The translations under genes were made by a program, and so were the position numbers. A stretch of 64,000 nt of DNA from contig JAAYYU010000237.1 of NCBI GenBank assembly GCA_012515235.1, positions 1 through 64,000 on the forward strand, given 5' to 3'. This document shows positions 62,126 through 64,000 of this stretch, piece after piece (the stretch's first letter is position 1; each line of letters begins with the position of its first letter). Under the pieces are notes generated by a model that worked only from the letters and a program-made list of their open reading frames with translations, did not search any database and was not told the DNA's origin. Source of the stretch: Candidatus Anammoximicrobium sp. Lineage in GTDB: Bacteria > Planctomycetota > Planctomycetia > Pirellulales > Pirellulaceae.

Positions 62126-63415
62126 TCAGGGCCGTACGGCTTGCCAGCCGCCGGCATCCCGCCGTGGGGCGGTGGCGGCAGGCGGGCTCAATTCGGAAAT
62201 GCTCACCGCCGGATCCCCGGACACGGCCGGCGGTTTCTGCGGCCACAGGATGGGGGCCGTCGGCCAGCGAATGCTGAACGGCAGCACCTGGGCGGTGAGC
62301 CCGTTGGGATCGTACAGACTGGGCGCCGCGGGGATCTGCCGCCTGCCCGCATCCGGATCGGGCACCGGTGTCACCGGGATCGGCGCGGTCTGGGGAGCGG
62401 GCGGCGTCTTCGGCGGATCAAGCAAGGCTGGCGGCGCAAGCAACGACGTGCCGCCGTCGGCCGGAACATAACCCCGCGTCTGAGGAACCGGTTGCAGGTT
62501 CTGCAGGCCCTGCGCTTCGTTCGGCGAGAGCCGCGGCGGCTGATCCGCGGGAGTCGACGTGGCCGGTACGCCGGTTCCCGTGGGCGGAACTGACGTCGCA
62601 GGCGCGGCCGGTTGCGACGGCGCCGCGGCGGGCACCCAGCCCGGCGAGGTGGTCGCGGGCGGAGTGTACGGCGATTGGGGCGCGACCGTCGGCGGCGCAG
62701 GCCAGCCCGGCACCGGCGTGGCGCCAGGAACGATGTTCGGCGACGGTGGGTACGCGGGCGTGCCCGTTGCGGCCGGCGGAGCAGCGCCGGGCCAGACAGG
62801 GCCGACCGCGGGGCCGGTTACGGGGGCGGAGGGATAGCTGCCGAGGGGTCCAGCCGGGGGCGCGAACAGCGAGGCAAACAGGTTGGCAAACGGCGCCCAG
62901 ATGCCTCTCCCCACCGCCGGTTCGCGGCGAAGTTGCCACGTGTACGTCGTGCAAGGCTGCATCGTCGTGGCCGGCCAGCCGGTGGCCGGATCGTAGCTGA
63001 CCACAGGCCGGTAACTGGTGGTGGGCACGCGCACCCAGGTCGTCCGATATCTCACTTGAGGAGCCGGCGTCACCACCGGCGCAACCGGCTGGACGTAGGA
63101 CACGCCGGCTCCGGCCGGCGCGGCGGGCGGCGCGGTCCCGCAACCCGGCGCGACCGTCGCGGGCGTCGACGTCCCGCACGAGGGCGGGCTCCCGCCGTAC
63201 GCCGATGGCGGCGTGTAGACCGGCGGAGGCGCACCGCAACTCGGCGCAGCATACGTCGGCACGGCTCCCGGCGCAGGAGCCGCTCCCGGCACGTTCGCGG
63301 GCCACGTGCGGATCCAGTCGAACAGCGTATAGCCGTGAGCCGGCTCAGCCGCTAACCCCGCCAGCAGCAGGACCAGGCAGCCGATCCCGATGACGTTCGC
63401 TGCCGGTTTTCGCAT
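62126..63415 (-). CDS. Secreted proline-rich protein
   Basis: A 429-residue exported protein with a signal peptide ending near AHG (about 29). It is rich in Pro, Ala, Thr and Gly, with stretches such as PPPVYTPPSAYGGSPPS. A short conserved-looking module (RYRTTWVRVPTTSYRPVVSY, then WPATTMQPCTTYTWQLRR) lies around 105-155 and occurs in several planctomycete exported proteins. No enzyme motif. Likely a cell-envelope or matrix protein. ATG 63415 has GGGAGAAG upstream. Confidence 0.65.
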   Translation of the reverse strand: MRKPAANVIGIGCLVLLLAGLAAEPAHGYTLFDWIRTWPANVPGAAPAPGAVPTYAAPSCGAPPPVYTPPSAYGGSPPSCGTSTPATVAPGCGTAPPAAPAGAGVSYVQPVAPVVTPAPQVRYRTTWVRVPTTSYRPVVSYDPATGWPATTMQPCTTYTWQLRREPAVGRGIWAPFANLFASLFAPPAGPLGSYPSAPVTGPAVGPVWPGAAPPAATGTPAYPPSPNIVPGATPVPGWPAPPTVAPQSPYTPPATTSPGWVPAAAPSQPAAPATSVPPTGTGVPATSTPADQPPRLSPNEAQGLQNLQPVPQTRGYVPADGGTSLLAPPALLDPPKTPPAPQTAPIPVTPVPDPDAGRRQIPAAPSLYDPNGLTAQVLPFSIRWPTAPILWPQKPPAVSGDPAVSISELSPPAATAPRRDAGGWQAVRP

Positions 63416-63664
63416 GGGTCTTCTCCCGTAATCACGTGATTCGTGTCCGGGCCTTCCTAGCCTCGCCCCGGCGGGCCGTCGGCCGGCCGCCGGCGCGCGC
63501 AATCCCATGCTGTAATTTAGGCTGCGGATGCGGACACTGGAGAAAAAATGACCAAGAATTGGCCCTTCCGTCCGCGGCCGGCCGCAGTTACACCGCCAAG
63601 GCAAACCGGCCAAACGACGACAAGCGTTCCGCGCGTGTCGGATGTGCCGGCGATCCCCAACGCA

Positions 63665-63768
63665 AGCATCGTTCGAGAAACAACGGTCCCGTGTCGATTG
63701 CCGATTATCCCACAAAGTCGGAGGGCTGCTTGGACGAGCCGACCGTCATTCATTTCTGCAACGATGCT
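63665..63768. mobile_element. MITE-like inverted-repeat element, copy 3
   Basis: The left end starts AGCATCGTTCGAGAAACAAC at 63665 and matches the 21.8 kb element at about 43 of its first 48 bases. The right end, read on the minus strand from 63768, starts AGCATCGTTGCAGAAATGAA. The element is about 104 bases and carries no gene. Confidence 0.65.
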
Positions 63769-63835
63769 AACGCGATTTGTGAACGCCGCCGATCCAGACC
63801 GCCCGCTGCGGAGCGGCCCGGCTTCTGCCAGACTA

Positions 63836-63972
63836 AGGCAGCCCGCAGAAAATGAACTACCCCAGGCGAACCTGCGTGGCACGGCTTACTTGTTAGCCGT
63901 GCTGCACTGCCAACAAGTAGGCAGTGCCACACGAGCCCGGCGGACCGGGAGATCATTTTCTGCGGATTGCCT
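63836..63972. mobile_element. Second MITE-like inverted repeat with internal hairpin
   Basis: The outer 20-base arms 63836-63855 and 63953-63972 match as inverted repeats at 18 of 20 positions. Inside, 63876-63930 is a further imperfect inverted repeat with the GGCACGGCTTA/TTAGCCGTGC core, related to the hairpin at 38634. It is about 137 bases long with no gene. Confidence 0.65.
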
Positions 63973-64000
63973 ACCGGCTCGCCGCCGCCGCCCCGCCGGC

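Larger units (their letters stand above)
63416..64000. other. Repeat-rich intergenic end of window
   Basis: No gene was recognised in the last 585 bases. It holds the third inverted-repeat element (63665-63768) and a second, unrelated inverted repeat (63836-63972), both listed separately. Confidence 0.6.

Overview
The window looks like a chromosomal segment of a planctomycete, probably of the Pirellula/Lacipirellula type. The signs are high GC, three secreted formylglycine-type sulfatases, a DUF1559 pilin-like protein, a DUF116-polyprenyl synthetase fusion, an ECF sigma / FHA / Hsp70 cluster, an EF-hand secreted protein, and many Tat or Sec exported proteins. No rRNA, CRISPR array, replication origin or intact prophage was seen. 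One tRNA (anticodon CAU) is present.

Layout. 1-1.7 kb: a sulfatase behind a large cruciform repeat. 1.7-7.7 kb: a truncated nucleotidyltransferase/partner pair, a coupled SprT-like and Tat-exported protein pair, a helix-turn-helix protein, a DUF429 protein and a MazG-like protein. 7.8-13.9 kb: addB-addA recombination helicase-nuclease genes, overlapping by 4 nt. 14.3-17.3 kb: two overlapping sulfatase genes. 17.8-21.3 kb: Hsp70-like, FHA-like and ECF sigma genes on the minus strand. 21.5-23.8 kb: a decayed island of broken GTPase, inverted-repeat element, truncated integrase, tRNA and a second integrase fragment ending inside the tRNA. 23.8-34.1 kb: exported DUF2961 protein, an ABC exporter operon (ATPase, permease, adaptor), a beta-propeller protein, an FAD oxidoreductase and a ThuA-like protein. 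34.3-37.4 kb: prenyl synthetase fusion and ferrochelatase. 37.4-38.7 kb: gene remnants plus a GxxExxY cassette. 38.8-52.5 kb: secreted sugar-related hydrolases, NagA, acetyltransferase and phosphoesterase. 52.9-57.8 kb: truB, EF-hand protein, pncB, a His/Cys-rich small protein and the pilin-like protein. 57.9-63.4 kb: a 5'-shortened ceramidase-like gene, an orphan type ISP-like methylase and a proline-rich exported protein.

Much of the window is plausibly devoted to breakdown of sulfated or acetylated polysaccharides outside the cytoplasm. The clearest structure not explained by genes is a family of three short inverted-repeat elements (21.8, 42.5 and 63.7 kb). They share an end motif that supplies stop codons, and two of the three sit exactly at gene ends or truncation points. 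Several unrelated hairpin repeats lie between genes, and a nested inverted repeat lies at the right edge. Start codons were chosen from ribosome-binding-like sequences and signal peptides. Functions are inferred from motifs read by eye, with no database search.
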